A DNA stretch of 64,000 bases. Origin: Pedobacter hartonius (lineage in GTDB: Bacteria; Bacteroidota; Bacteroidia; Sphingobacteriales; Sphingobacteriaceae). Positions 43,700-52,272 of the stretch are shown piece by piece. The position numbers and the translations under genes were made by a program. The DNA lies in contig NZ_FNRA01000002.1 of the NCBI RefSeq assembly GCF_900107535.1, positions 124,001 to 188,000 on the forward strand, written 5' to 3'. The notes below the pieces were generated by a model, which was not told the origin of the DNA, did no database searches, and was given only the letters and a program-made list of their open reading frames with translations. Each line of letters opens with the position of its first letter. Position 1 is the stretch's first letter.

Positions 43700-45235
43700 A
43701 TGATAAAAAATAACAACAGGAACAGTCGGGATGACAAGTCCAAACCGGGAAACCGAAGCACAACAGGTAGAAGCCAGAGTGGAACAGATAGTTCTTACAA
43801 AGGTAAAAGCAAGTTTGAGGGGAAAGACGGGAACGATAAGAGTAAATCTGGAGCAGCAAAGGACAATTACAGGCCAAGAGCGGCAAAAGACGGGGATGCT
43901 AAGGATTTCAACAGCAGGCCGCCAAGAGATGGTGAAAGAAGCAGCTTCAGGCCAAGAGCAGGAAGAGAGGGGGATGCCAAAGATTTCAAAGGCCGGCCAC
44001 CAAGAGATGGCGAAAGAAGCAGCTTTAAACCAAGAGAAGGTGACAGCAGTAATTTCAGACCAGGAGCAGGAAGAGGCGGAGATGCCAAAGATTTCAAAGG
44101 CAGGCCGTCAAGAGACGGTGAAAGAAGCAGCTACAAACCAAGAGAAGGTGACAGCGGTAATTTCAGACCGCGAGAAGGCAGGGATGGAGAGAGCAGTACC
44201 TTCAGGCCTAAGAGTCCAAGAAGCTCAGGAGGTCCGTCAAGTTTCAAACCACGGGCATTCAAAGAAGGCAGTTCCAAAGAAATGCCGAGAAATGAAAGCC
44301 GCAGTTATGTAAAGAAAGATAATTTCAGTTCAGATGGTGAAAGACCATTCAGAACATTCGATAAAAAAAGCAGCACTTCAAGAAGTACTGACAGCAGGCC
44401 GTTCAGAAAAAGAGAAGAAGGAGGCCCCCTGTTATCAGGTGGAAAACCTTTCTCCAAAGACCGTCCTGCGGCAGCGCCGGTAATGCGCAGCAGGAAAGAA
44501 AGCAACAGTGTTGATGATGGCAAGATCCGTTTAAACCGCTACATCGCCAATTCAGGCATTTGTTCACGCCGGAAGGCCGATGAGCTGATTGCCGCCGGTG
44601 TTGTTTCAGTGAATGGCGTTCCGGTGTCCGAGCTGGGACATAAGGTAGATCCTGCAAAAGACGAAGTACGTTACAATGGTGAACTGCTGAAACGTGAAAA
44701 GAAAGTTTACGTTGTATTAAATAAACCCAAAGATTATATCACCACTACTGACGATCCTCAGGAACGCCGTACGGTAATGTCACTGGTAGAAAAAGCAAGC
44801 AGGGAGCGTATCTATCCTGTTGGGCGTTTAGACCGTAACACCACAGGTTTATTATTGATGACCAATGATGGTGATCTGGCAGATAAATTGTCACATCCCA
44901 AGAATGGCATTACCAAGATCTACCATGTTGAACTGAGTAAAAGTCTGAGTCAGGGTGACCTGAATAAAATTCAGTTCGGTCTGGAACTTGAGGATGGTAT
45001 TATCAAACCAGACTCGGTATCTTACGTTGCCGGCGGTTCAAAACGTGAAGTAGGCATCCAGATCCACAGTGGTAAAAACAGGATTGTCCGCAGAATATTT
45101 GAGCATTTGGGCTACGAAGTAGTTAAACTGGACCGTGTAGTATATGGTAACCTGACTAAAAAAGATCTTCCCCGCGGAAGATGGCGTCACCTGGAAGAAC
45201 ATGAACTGATTCAGATCAAACATCTGATCCAATAA
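43700..45235 (+). CDS. RluB/RsuA-family pseudouridine synthase with disordered N-terminal extension
   Basis: This 511-residue protein falls in two parts. The catalytic part (about 273-511) has an S4 RNA-binding domain (IRLNRYIANSGICSRRKADE) and the RsuA/RluB core, with the catalytic Asp in VGRLDRNTTGLLLMTNDGD and GKNRIVRRIFEHLGYEVVKL. It should modify a uridine in rRNA. The first about 270 residues are a low-complexity, Arg/Gly/Ser/Asp-rich region with imperfect repeats such as GDAKDFKGRPPRDGERSSF, absent from enterobacterial enzymes. Such a basic tail may bind RNA. The start is ATG; the gene stands alone between divergent and downstream genes. Confidence 0.92.
   Translation: MIKNNNRNSRDDKSKPGNRSTTGRSQSGTDSSYKGKSKFEGKDGNDKSKSGAAKDNYRPRAAKDGDAKDFNSRPPRDGERSSFRPRAGREGDAKDFKGRPPRDGERSSFKPREGDSSNFRPGAGRGGDAKDFKGRPSRDGERSSYKPREGDSGNFRPREGRDGESSTFRPKSPRSSGGPSSFKPRAFKEGSSKEMPRNESRSYVKKDNFSSDGERPFRTFDKKSSTSRSTDSRPFRKREEGGPLLSGGKPFSKDRPAAAPVMRSRKESNSVDDGKIRLNRYIANSGICSRRKADELIAAGVVSVNGVPVSELGHKVDPAKDEVRYNGELLKREKKVYVVLNKPKDYITTTDDPQERRTVMSLVEKASRERIYPVGRLDRNTTGLLLMTNDGDLADKLSHPKNGITKIYHVELSKSLSQGDLNKIQFGLELEDGIIKPDSVSYVAGGSKREVGIQIHSGKNRIVRRIFEHLGYEVVKLDRVVYGNLTKKDLPRGRWRHLEEHELIQIKHLIQ
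43877..44190 (+). repeat. In-frame tandem repeats in the pseudouridine synthase gene
   Basis: A block starting GATGCYAARGATTTCAA occurs at 43895, 43973 and 44081 (spacings 78 and 108 bp). It encodes GDAKDF(N/K)(S/G)RPPRDGERSS variants followed by PREGDS(S/G)NFRP. All spacings are multiples of three, so copy-number change would keep the frame. Confidence 0.8.
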
Positions 45236-45263
45236 TTAATATCCGGTAACGTAATATTAGAAA

Positions 45264-46379
45264 ATGAAGAAATTATTTTATCTGTTGGCTGCAGCAATGT
45301 GTACTTTATCCGTAAAAGCGCAAAAAGTAGATGATCACCTTGTCATAGGAACCTATACGGCTCCCGGAAAAAGTGAAGGGATCTACGTCTACGATTTCAA
45401 TCCTTCTACTGCTGCGTTTACACGTGTAAGCGTAAAGAAGAATGTCATCAACCCAAGTTTCCTGGCGGTAACACCAGACAGGAAATTTATCTATGCGGTG
45501 AATGAAGACGGCGATAAAAGTATGGTAAGCGCTTTCAGCTACGATGCAGCAACAGGTAAATTAGATTTTCTAAATAAACAAAAGTCCGAAGGTGCCGATC
45601 CCTGTTATCTCATCGCCGATGACAGAAATGTACTGATCGCCAATTATAGCGGCGGCAGCATTGCTGTATTCGGAAGAGATCAAAGCGGGGCATTAACCCC
45701 TGCAAAACAGGTCATTCAGCACACCGGATCAGGTATAGACAAAAACAGGCAGGAAAGCGCACACGTACATATGGTGCGCTTTACGCCCGACCACAAATAT
45801 GTAGTTTCCAACGACCTCGGTGAGGACAAGGTATACCTTTATACTTACCATAAGGATGCTGACGATGATGTACTGGTCCTGAAGGATACCATCAGCGTAA
45901 AACCTGGCAGCGGGCCAAGACATATCATCTTCAGCAATAACGGTAAATATGCCTATCTCATCCAGGAGCTGCACGGTGATGTAACCGCCTTCAGTTATCA
46001 TGATGGTACCCTGAAAAAGATTCAGGAAACCAGTGTCATTAACAGCGATTTCAAGGGCGAAAGCGGTGGATCAGATATCCAGCTTTCCGCAGATGGAAAA
46101 TTCCTGTATGTGAGCAACAGGGGAACAGCCAACACCATTACCACTTTTGCAGTCGGCAAAGATGGTAAACTGACTAAAAAAGGCCAGGTAAGTACCACCG
46201 GAAATGGCCCCAGGGCCTTTGCAATTGATCCCAGCGGCAACTGGCTGCTTGTGGGCCACCAGAAAACCAACGACATTACCATCTTTAAGCGCAATAAAGT
46301 GACAGGTGAACTTAAAGACAGCGGCAAGAAGATCGATATCGGTGCTCCTGTATGTTTCCTGTTCGTACCAACAAAATAA
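45264..46379 (+). CDS. Beta-propeller lactonase-family protein, exported
   Basis: This 371-residue protein has a signal peptide (KKLFYLLAAAMCTLSVKAQ) and then the seven-bladed propeller repeats of the 6-phosphogluconolactonase (YbhE/Pgl) family: LVIGTYTAPGKSEGIYVYDF, NPSFLAVTPDRKFIYAVNED, HVHMVRFTPDHKYVVSNDLG, GPRHIIFSNNGKYAYLIQEL, NGPRAFAIDPSGNWLLVGHQ. Export argues against a pentose-phosphate role. Many Bacteroidota encode such periplasmic lactonase-like proteins of unknown substrate. It is followed by hairpin element B. Confidence 0.88.
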   Translation: MKKLFYLLAAAMCTLSVKAQKVDDHLVIGTYTAPGKSEGIYVYDFNPSTAAFTRVSVKKNVINPSFLAVTPDRKFIYAVNEDGDKSMVSAFSYDAATGKLDFLNKQKSEGADPCYLIADDRNVLIANYSGGSIAVFGRDQSGALTPAKQVIQHTGSGIDKNRQESAHVHMVRFTPDHKYVVSNDLGEDKVYLYTYHKDADDDVLVLKDTISVKPGSGPRHIIFSNNGKYAYLIQELHGDVTAFSYHDGTLKKIQETSVINSDFKGESGGSDIQLSADGKFLYVSNRGTANTITTFAVGKDGKLTKKGQVSTTGNGPRAFAIDPSGNWLLVGHQKTNDITIFKRNKVTGELKDSGKKIDIGAPVCFLFVPTK

Positions 46380-46434
46380 GAATCTACGCAGGAGTCAGGA
46401 ATAGTTAAGCCATTTCAACGGCCAGCCTGCATCA

Positions 46435-46537
46435 GATGACCTCAAAAAAAAGGGAAGTCCTGTTTCGATGCCTTCTCGGCTGCCCTTCAGTAGCCGGCAG
46501 CACCGAAACAGGACTCCTCTTTTTTCAGCGAAGCCAG
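46435..46537. repeat. Hairpin element B (conserved core and flanks, variable arms)
   Basis: The element lies between convergent genes. It has a left flank GATGACCTCAAAAAAAA, an arm containing AGTCCTGTTTCG, a centre with TGCCTTC, GCTGC, CTTCAG and GGCAGCA, a complementary arm CGAAACAGGACT, then a T-run and GCGAAGCCAG. Element C (57489-57587) shares the flanks, the TGTTTC inner arm and the centre, but has a different outer arm that still pairs. It could work as a terminator for the lactonase gene. Confidence 0.8.
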
Positions 46538-46554
46538 ATAATTCCCTCTTATGC

Positions 46555-46587
46555 AAAAAGAGCGGCATCAACCTATTGACACCGCTC
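46555..46587 (-). terminator. Intrinsic terminator after bshA
   Basis: On the minus strand GAGCGGTGTCAA, a 4-nt loop and TTGATGCCGCTC form a 12-bp stem with two G-U pairs, followed by T5. It begins 38 nt after the bshA stop. Confidence 0.8.
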
Positions 46588-46624
46588 CATCTAAAAATTA
46601 CTCTAAAAGAGATGATATAATGAT

Positions 46625-47785
46625 TTACATATCAATCTGCGGTGCCATCACATGTGCCGGGCTCTTCGCAATGATCTTATTATAAAGTTCAATATAAAAC
46701 GGCAATATCTTTTTCAGGTCAAAGTCCTGAGCTCTTGTAAATGCATTTTCCTTGAACCTGTTCAGCACCTCGTCATCTTCAAGAATAGAAATTGCTTTAG
46801 CAGCCATATCCTCCACATCACCTACATTACTCATATAACCGCAGAACCCATCAACATTCAGTTCCGGCAAACCACCGGCATTAGATGTGATGATAGGCAC
46901 TTTGCAGGCCATAGCCTCCAGTGCTGCCAATCCAAAACTTTCCGTTTCAGAAGGCATCAGGAATAAGTCTGATACAGAAAGTATCTCTTCAATAGCATCC
47001 TGTTTCCCCAGGAAGCGAACCTGGTCGCAAATACCGAGATCCCTGCATAACTGTTCGTTATTGGCACGGTCTGGGCCATCCCCTACCATCAGTAAACGGG
47101 AAGGGATCTTATCATGGATCAGCTTAAACATCTTAATTACATCCGAGGTTCTTTTCACCTTACGGAAGTTAGAGGTATGGATAAGTATCCTTTCATTATT
47201 AGGTGCAATTGCCTTTTTAAAATGGTCCTTCGCCTTTAAGCTAAACCTGCTGAAATCTATAAAATTTGGGATTACCTCAATCTCGTTGGTAATATCGAAA
47301 TGTTTCTTCGTATCCTCTTTTAAATCGGCAGAAACTGTGGTTACCCCGTCAGACTTGTTGATGGAGAAGGTCACTACAGGCTTGTATGTCGGATCTTTCC
47401 CAACAAGTGTAATATCAGTACCATGAAGCGTGGTTACAAATGGGATATGGATACCGTAGGTTTCCAGGATCTGCTTCGCCATAAATGCAGCTGAAGCATG
47501 TGGAATAGCATAATGAACATGCAGGATATCCAGCTTTTCGAACCTTACCACATCTACCAGTTTACTGGCCAGGGCAGATTCATAGGGAGCATAGTCAAAC
47601 AGGGGATAATCTCTTACGGAAACCTCGTGGTAATAGAGATTAGCTGAGAAAAAGTCCAGCCTGGCAGGCTGGCTGTAGGTAATAAAATGAACCTGGTGCC
47701 CTTCATCGGCCAGTGCCTTTCCTAATTCCGTAGCAACAACACCGCTACCACCAAATGTGGGGTAACAAACAATACCTATCTTCAT
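46625..47785 (-). CDS. bshA: N-acetyl-alpha-D-glucosaminyl L-malate synthase
   Basis: BshA is the first enzyme of bacillithiol synthesis, a GT4 retaining glycosyltransferase that joins GlcNAc from UDP-GlcNAc to L-malate. The 386 residues match the family. The start is MKIGIVCYPTFGGSGVVATE, with FITYSQPARLDFF, DILHVHYAIPHASAAFMAKQ, FVTTLHGTDITLVG, HTSNFRKVKRTSDVI, MPSETESFGLAALEAMACKV and SNAGGLPELNVDG. Other GT4 enzymes share the C-terminal half, but the N-terminal blocks are those of BshA. bshB and bshC are not in the window. Confidence 0.95.
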   Translation of the reverse strand: MKIGIVCYPTFGGSGVVATELGKALADEGHQVHFITYSQPARLDFFSANLYYHEVSVRDYPLFDYAPYESALASKLVDVVRFEKLDILHVHYAIPHASAAFMAKQILETYGIHIPFVTTLHGTDITLVGKDPTYKPVVTFSINKSDGVTTVSADLKEDTKKHFDITNEIEVIPNFIDFSRFSLKAKDHFKKAIAPNNERILIHTSNFRKVKRTSDVIKMFKLIHDKIPSRLLMVGDGPDRANNEQLCRDLGICDQVRFLGKQDAIEEILSVSDLFLMPSETESFGLAALEAMACKVPIITSNAGGLPELNVDGFCGYMSNVGDVEDMAAKAISILEDDEVLNRFKENAFTRAQDFDLKKILPFYIELYNKIIAKSPAHVMAPQIDM

Positions 47786-47893
47786 TAATAATATTCTTAT
47801 ACAGTCACAATTTAACTGTTTTGCGAATGCAAATTACAGCACTAAACCTGAGCTTTATGTTAAATAATTGCAATTATTTCGTTCGCAGCAGAA

Positions 47894-48376
47894 TTATCTG
47901 CTCATTTCGTCCTGAATCACCAACAACATTTCGTTAGGCCGCTGTGTTCCAATATAATACATCAGCCCATCCCGGTCTGTTAATACAATAGCATCCTTCC
48001 CTGAAGAATAAAAACGGATACTTCCTTTACGGTGTAAATTGTAAACAGGATTGTTAAATAAGTAATTGCTATAGGTATCCTTTCTTACACTCACGATACT
48101 GTTCAAATCTATCTTTACCTTCTTTGCCGTCCACAGCCCGTCTATGATGATACTTTTGTTATGGATGATGATCTTGTACTGGATCATAAACAGCAGGATG
48201 ATCGAGATACCGATGATCCCGAAACCTACCACAAGAAAAAGGTCCTGTGTATTATCGCGGTCCCTTTCATAGACATAGGCACCAAAACAGAAAGCTGCCA
48301 TTAATAAACGGATACAAATCCTGATATAATCGCGGCCAATGTATTGTTTCTCAAGAAAAGCGTACTTATTGCTCAT
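47894..48376 (-). CDS. Small membrane protein with PH-like domain
   Basis: This 160-residue protein begins 0 nt after the tilS stop. Two hydrophobic segments (about 21-36 and 46-65) are followed by a beta-rich domain (KIIIHNKSIIIDGLWTAKKV, LNSIVSVRKD, AIVLTDRDGLMYYIGTQRP) that looks like the bacterial PH domain of membrane proteins. Function unknown. The tight spacing suggests co-transcription with tilS but not a shared function. Confidence 0.75.
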   Translation of the reverse strand: MSNKYAFLEKQYIGRDYIRICIRLLMAAFCFGAYVYERDRDNTQDLFLVVGFGIIGISIILLFMIQYKIIIHNKSIIIDGLWTAKKVKIDLNSIVSVRKDTYSNYLFNNPVYNLHRKGSIRFYSSGKDAIVLTDRDGLMYYIGTQRPNEMLLVIQDEMSR

Positions 48377-49708
48377 TTAATTAAATTTCTGTTCGAATAT
48401 AGCGACTTTTTTTGTGGTTGACGTCACTTTATATCGGTCATCCTGCCGCAGACCCGCCACCCATACAATATCGCCATTTCCGTTTATTAAAATCGGAATA
48501 TTCTCCTTTTGGGGCTGAGGTACTTTTTGATGGATAAAAAAATCGCTTACTTTTTTTAAATTCTTCATGCCCAGCGGCATAAAGCGGTCGCCCCTCTGCC
48601 AGTTTCTAAGCACCAGCGGAAAGATCAGTTTATCATGATCTACAAATGCCTTATCGGAGTTGCTTTCGAAAGTCACATCTTCCGTAAAAGTGATCCCGAT
48701 CAGTTGTCTGCCCAGTTTAACCACACTGTCTGCCGGGTGGATCATCTGATGGGCATATACCTCTTCAGTGATACGGCTGATGATCAGTGCCGTTCTGTCA
48801 ACCGTGATCCGGTGGGTACTACTGTAAAATGAGGTACCACTTAGTTTATTTAAAGAAGCGAGGAGTTGTTCTGTAACTATTTCCGTAAAACCGTAGTCCT
48901 TTAAGATCTCGACCAGCAACAGCCGCCTGGGGTATAATGCTGAAATCTTTTCCAGGGAGAGGTAAATGCCATCTGCCCTTTCTTCACAAATTTCCAGTCT
49001 GACCGCTGCTATCCGTTGCTGCAGGATGATTTCGGTATCAGCGAACCGCTCAATATTCCGCGCAAAGGTCTGTTCGAGGTTGGGATTAATTTCCTTAAGC
49101 CTGGGAACTACATCCAGCCGGAGTTTATTTCTCGCATAACCGGCACTCAGATTGGAACTGTCCTCCACAAACCGGATTTCATTTGCACTGATCAGTTTGT
49201 CAATTTCCTTCCTTGAAAGGAAAAGCAGGGGCCTCACCAGGTAATTGCGCTTTGGTAAGATACCATGCAGCCCTGCAATACCGGTTCCACGCACCAGGTT
49301 TAATAAAATGGTTTCTATGGCGTCATCCTGATGATGTGCTACGGCAATACAGTCGAACTGTTGTGTCCTCCTTAGTTCTTCAAACCAGTTATAGCGCAAG
49401 TCCCTCGCAGCCATCTGTGTTGATATTTTATGTTCAGCAGCATAAGCTTTGGTATCAAAATGCGTTATATACAACGGAGCCTCCATCGTAGCGGCAACTA
49501 AGCGTACAAAGTCTTCATCCCTTTGCGATTCCACACCTCTCAACCCGAAGTTACAGTGTGCGATTGCAAAATTAAAACCGGCCTGCTTAAAAAAATGAAC
49601 CATCAGCACAGAATCTTTCCCCCCGCTTACAGCAAGTAAAATTTTATGGTCAGGACCAAACAGCGCATGTTGACGTACGTACTCAGTGAAGCTTTGAAGG
49701 GGTAACAT
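48377..49708 (-). CDS. tilS: tRNA(Ile)-lysidine synthetase
   Basis: TilS modifies C34 of tRNA-Ile(CAU) to lysidine using ATP and lysine, so the tRNA reads AUA. This 443-residue protein has the PP-loop SGGKDS (28-33), IAHCNFGLRG, the ATP-binding core and the VAHHQDDAIETILLNLVRG block, then the TilS-specific substrate-binding and C-terminal domains (PLVLRNWQRGDRFMPLGMKN). The start MLPLQSFTEYVRQ is preferred. An upstream in-frame Met would add a non-conserved leader overlapping the -7 box. Confidence 0.94.
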   Translation of the reverse strand: MLPLQSFTEYVRQHALFGPDHKILLAVSGGKDSVLMVHFFKQAGFNFAIAHCNFGLRGVESQRDEDFVRLVAATMEAPLYITHFDTKAYAAEHKISTQMAARDLRYNWFEELRRTQQFDCIAVAHHQDDAIETILLNLVRGTGIAGLHGILPKRNYLVRPLLFLSRKEIDKLISANEIRFVEDSSNLSAGYARNKLRLDVVPRLKEINPNLEQTFARNIERFADTEIILQQRIAAVRLEICEERADGIYLSLEKISALYPRRLLLVEILKDYGFTEIVTEQLLASLNKLSGTSFYSSTHRITVDRTALIISRITEEVYAHQMIHPADSVVKLGRQLIGITFTEDVTFESNSDKAFVDHDKLIFPLVLRNWQRGDRFMPLGMKNLKKVSDFFIHQKVPQPQKENIPILINGNGDIVWVAGLRQDDRYKVTSTTKKVAIFEQKFN

Positions 49709-49711
49709 CTT

Positions 49712-49719
49712 CAAAGCTA
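49712..49719 (-). promoter_or_regulatory. Putative -7 element of tilS (near-leaderless)
   Basis: TAGCTTTG on the minus strand ends 3 nt before the tilS ATG. No -33 TTG at normal spacing. Confidence 0.4.
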
Positions 49720-49764
49720 CTAAAAAACAATTATTAACTATATGAATATTGGGAAGCAAAAAAC

Positions 49765-49772
49765 TAACTTTG
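49765..49772 (+). promoter_or_regulatory. Putative -7 element of the OstA-like gene
   Basis: TAACTTTG lies 43 nt before the preferred start at 49816, facing away from the tilS box. The -33 region is unclear. Confidence 0.45.
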
Positions 49773-49815
49773 TAAAGTGCAGAAAATTCACGTTTTTAAC
49801 ATTCATGGCGCTTTC

Positions 49816-52272
49816 ATGAATCCACTATATGCCATCACAGGAAAAACGCTTGCAGGTTTCGTCCTGCTTTTTTTATTTCCGTTCTGTCTTTCTGCCCAAC
49901 AGAAAACCAGGATCATTCTGCAAAGTTCAGAAAGAAGCCGTATCATCACCAAAACAGACATCACCTATTTAAGGAAACCTGTATTCAAACAGGACAATGC
50001 CATCCTTACCTGTGACAGCGCTGTTTTTTACACCGCAAAAAATTACTTTGAGGCCTATAAAAATGTACATATTAACCAGGCAGATACGATTAATATTTAT
50101 TCAGATTTTCTTACATACGATGGAAATGCCAAACTTGCGCATTTAACAAGCAACGTGCGCCTGGTGGACAAAAGCTCAGTATTGACAACAAATATACTGG
50201 ACTACAGTATGGTGCCAAAGGTAGGTACTTACGTAGAAGGCGGTAAAATCGTCAATAAAGATGCAACCATCACCAGTAAGAACGGCTATTATTTCGCAAA
50301 CAGCAGGGATGCCTATTTCCGTTATAATGTGCTTGTCGTGACGGAACAAAGTACCATTAAGTCTGATACGCTGAGATACAATACGCTAACCAACTGGGCT
50401 TATTTCTACGGGCCTACCAACATCAAAGAAAAAGACGGCGGTAACCTCTACACAGAAAACGGCGCTTACAATACCAAAACCAGGTATGCCTATTTCGGAA
50501 AAAACAATCTATACACCTCCGGCAGCAGATCGATGAAAGGGGACAGCCTCTATTATGATGGTATTGCTGGTTACGGCAGGGCTGTAAGGAACATTACCTT
50601 CAGGGATACGGTAGATAAAATGCTGATGAGGGGTCAGCTTGGTTATTATTATAAGAGCGATCAGCGCACGGTGGTTACCAAAAATGCCTATGCAGGTATG
50701 GGAACGAATGATTCCATCATGGTGAAAGATATAAAACAGCCTGACAGTCTGTGGCTTGGTGCTGACACCCTTGAAACACAAATGGTGCTTCAGAAATCGC
50801 TGAAACTGATCAAAGGCCCCGCAATTAAAAAAGACAATGAACTGGGTGAAGAAGATCGTGAAAGCAAGATGAACGGCGTCAGTAAAAAATCTGCCGAACC
50901 TGCTAGGAAACCGGGCGTTGCCGGCCCTGGCGGAAATAAACCCGGACAAAAGCCTGATGACAAGAAAAAACCACCTGCGGGAGCAAAACCTCTCCTGCCA
51001 GGAGCCAAGGACAGTTTGAAGAATGACAGTTTATTAAAGGAGAAGGTGCCGGCAAAAAAGGCAGATTCCCTGCTTAAAGGAACGGCTCCGATTGTTGCAA
51101 AGGCAGATTCTGCTCTAAAAACGCCCGTCCCCGGTATAAAAAAAGATGCGGTTGCGGCGCTTTCCGTACCAGTTAATAAAAAAGATTCACTGAAAACCGA
51201 TAGCCTGAAACTGCCGCCTGGAATGAAGAAAGCCATTCCGGATGTAAAGGATAAATTGCCACCCGGAATGAAAAAAGCCGTCGTCAAAAAAGACAGCCTG
51301 CCGGTCAGTCCGCTCGATACCCTGCGTACGCGGAGCATAAAGGCGTACAGGCATGTGAATGTGTATAAATCCAATATGCAGGCAAAAGCAGACTCACTTT
51401 TTTACACCAGTGCAGATTCTACCTTACGATGGTATAGAAATCCGATCATATGGGCACAGGGTTCACAGCAGACCGGCGATACCATTTATTTGCAGCTCAG
51501 AAACAAAAAAATAAATTCTATCCAGGTGATACAAAATGCCTTTGCGGTAAACGTAGACCCTATAGATACCACAAAATTCAACCAGATCAAGGGCAAGCTG
51601 ATCACAGGATTTTTCAAGGACGGAAAGCTGAACAGCATGTATGTAGACGGCAACTCGGAAAGCGTTTATTTTACCAAAACCGATGATGGAAAGAAATACG
51701 AAAAGATGAACCAGACCGTTAGCAGCAGGATTAAGATCCTGTTCAGAAATGCTGAGATCGGCGATGTGGTACCCATAAAAAATGTAGAAGGTGCAACGAC
51801 ACCTGTGGCCGACATTAAACAGGAGGTGATCTTAACCGGGTTTGTATGGAAACCAGAGTTGAGGCCACGCTCCAAGAGAGATGTGACCAACCCGAAAGCC
51901 ATCGCTAAACCCAAAAAGACAGTCCTTGCAAAAACCCCTGCTAAAGGTTCAGAAAAAGCAAAGAAAGCAGCAGAAAATTTAAAAGCCGCGCCGAAAGGCC
52001 CCTCTTCTGCAATGGAGGCATTGCAACAGGCGGGAGGCCTCATTCCATCCGGCACGATCAAGCAACTCGGGAATATCGGGCAATCCGGAAGTACCAAACA
52101 GTTGGGAAACATCCTGCAGCCGGGGAACATCAGTCAGCTCAAAAGCGCCGCAGATTCTTTAAAAAGTAAGATCCCTGCCCCACTGACCGATACCCTGAAA
52201 AAAGCCTTACCTGGTTTAATGAAAAAAGCAGATTCCTTATCTAAACAGCCTGTGCTTTTAAAAAAGCAATAA
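49816..52272 (+). CDS. OstA/LptA-like envelope protein with low-complexity insertions
   Basis: The start MNPLYAITGKTLAGFVLLFL gives a clean signal peptide cleaved near LSAQ; an upstream GTG in frame would bury it. The 818-residue protein has an OstA-like N-terminal beta domain (about 25-340) with repeats such as NAILTCDSAVFYTAKNYFEA and SNVRLVDKSSVLTTNILDYS. A Lys/Asp/Ser/Pro-rich insertion (about 350-505, with KKDSL and LPPGMKKA repeats) follows. A second OstA-like segment (VNVYKSNMQAKADSLFYTSA) comes next, then a Gly/Gln/Leu-rich tail. LptA/OstA proteins take part in LPS transport to the outer membrane. The 3' end overlaps rdgB by 32 nt on the other strand. Confidence 0.83.
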   Translation: MNPLYAITGKTLAGFVLLFLFPFCLSAQQKTRIILQSSERSRIITKTDITYLRKPVFKQDNAILTCDSAVFYTAKNYFEAYKNVHINQADTINIYSDFLTYDGNAKLAHLTSNVRLVDKSSVLTTNILDYSMVPKVGTYVEGGKIVNKDATITSKNGYYFANSRDAYFRYNVLVVTEQSTIKSDTLRYNTLTNWAYFYGPTNIKEKDGGNLYTENGAYNTKTRYAYFGKNNLYTSGSRSMKGDSLYYDGIAGYGRAVRNITFRDTVDKMLMRGQLGYYYKSDQRTVVTKNAYAGMGTNDSIMVKDIKQPDSLWLGADTLETQMVLQKSLKLIKGPAIKKDNELGEEDRESKMNGVSKKSAEPARKPGVAGPGGNKPGQKPDDKKKPPAGAKPLLPGAKDSLKNDSLLKEKVPAKKADSLLKGTAPIVAKADSALKTPVPGIKKDAVAALSVPVNKKDSLKTDSLKLPPGMKKAIPDVKDKLPPGMKKAVVKKDSLPVSPLDTLRTRSIKAYRHVNVYKSNMQAKADSLFYTSADSTLRWYRNPIIWAQGSQQTGDTIYLQLRNKKINSIQVIQNAFAVNVDPIDTTKFNQIKGKLITGFFKDGKLNSMYVDGNSESVYFTKTDDGKKYEKMNQTVSSRIKILFRNAEIGDVVPIKNVEGATTPVADIKQEVILTGFVWKPELRPRSKRDVTNPKAIAKPKKTVLAKTPAKGSEKAKKAAENLKAAPKGPSSAMEALQQAGGLIPSGTIKQLGNIGQSGSTKQLGNILQPGNISQLKSAADSLKSKIPAPLTDTLKKALPGLMKKADSLSKQPVLLKKQ

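Noticed and set aside
43731-44312. A 193-codon open frame in another frame of the pseudouridine synthase gene
   Set aside because: It is the shifted reading of the repeat-rich disordered region; its Glu/Gln/Ala composition follows from the GC-rich codon pattern and it has no independent start signals.
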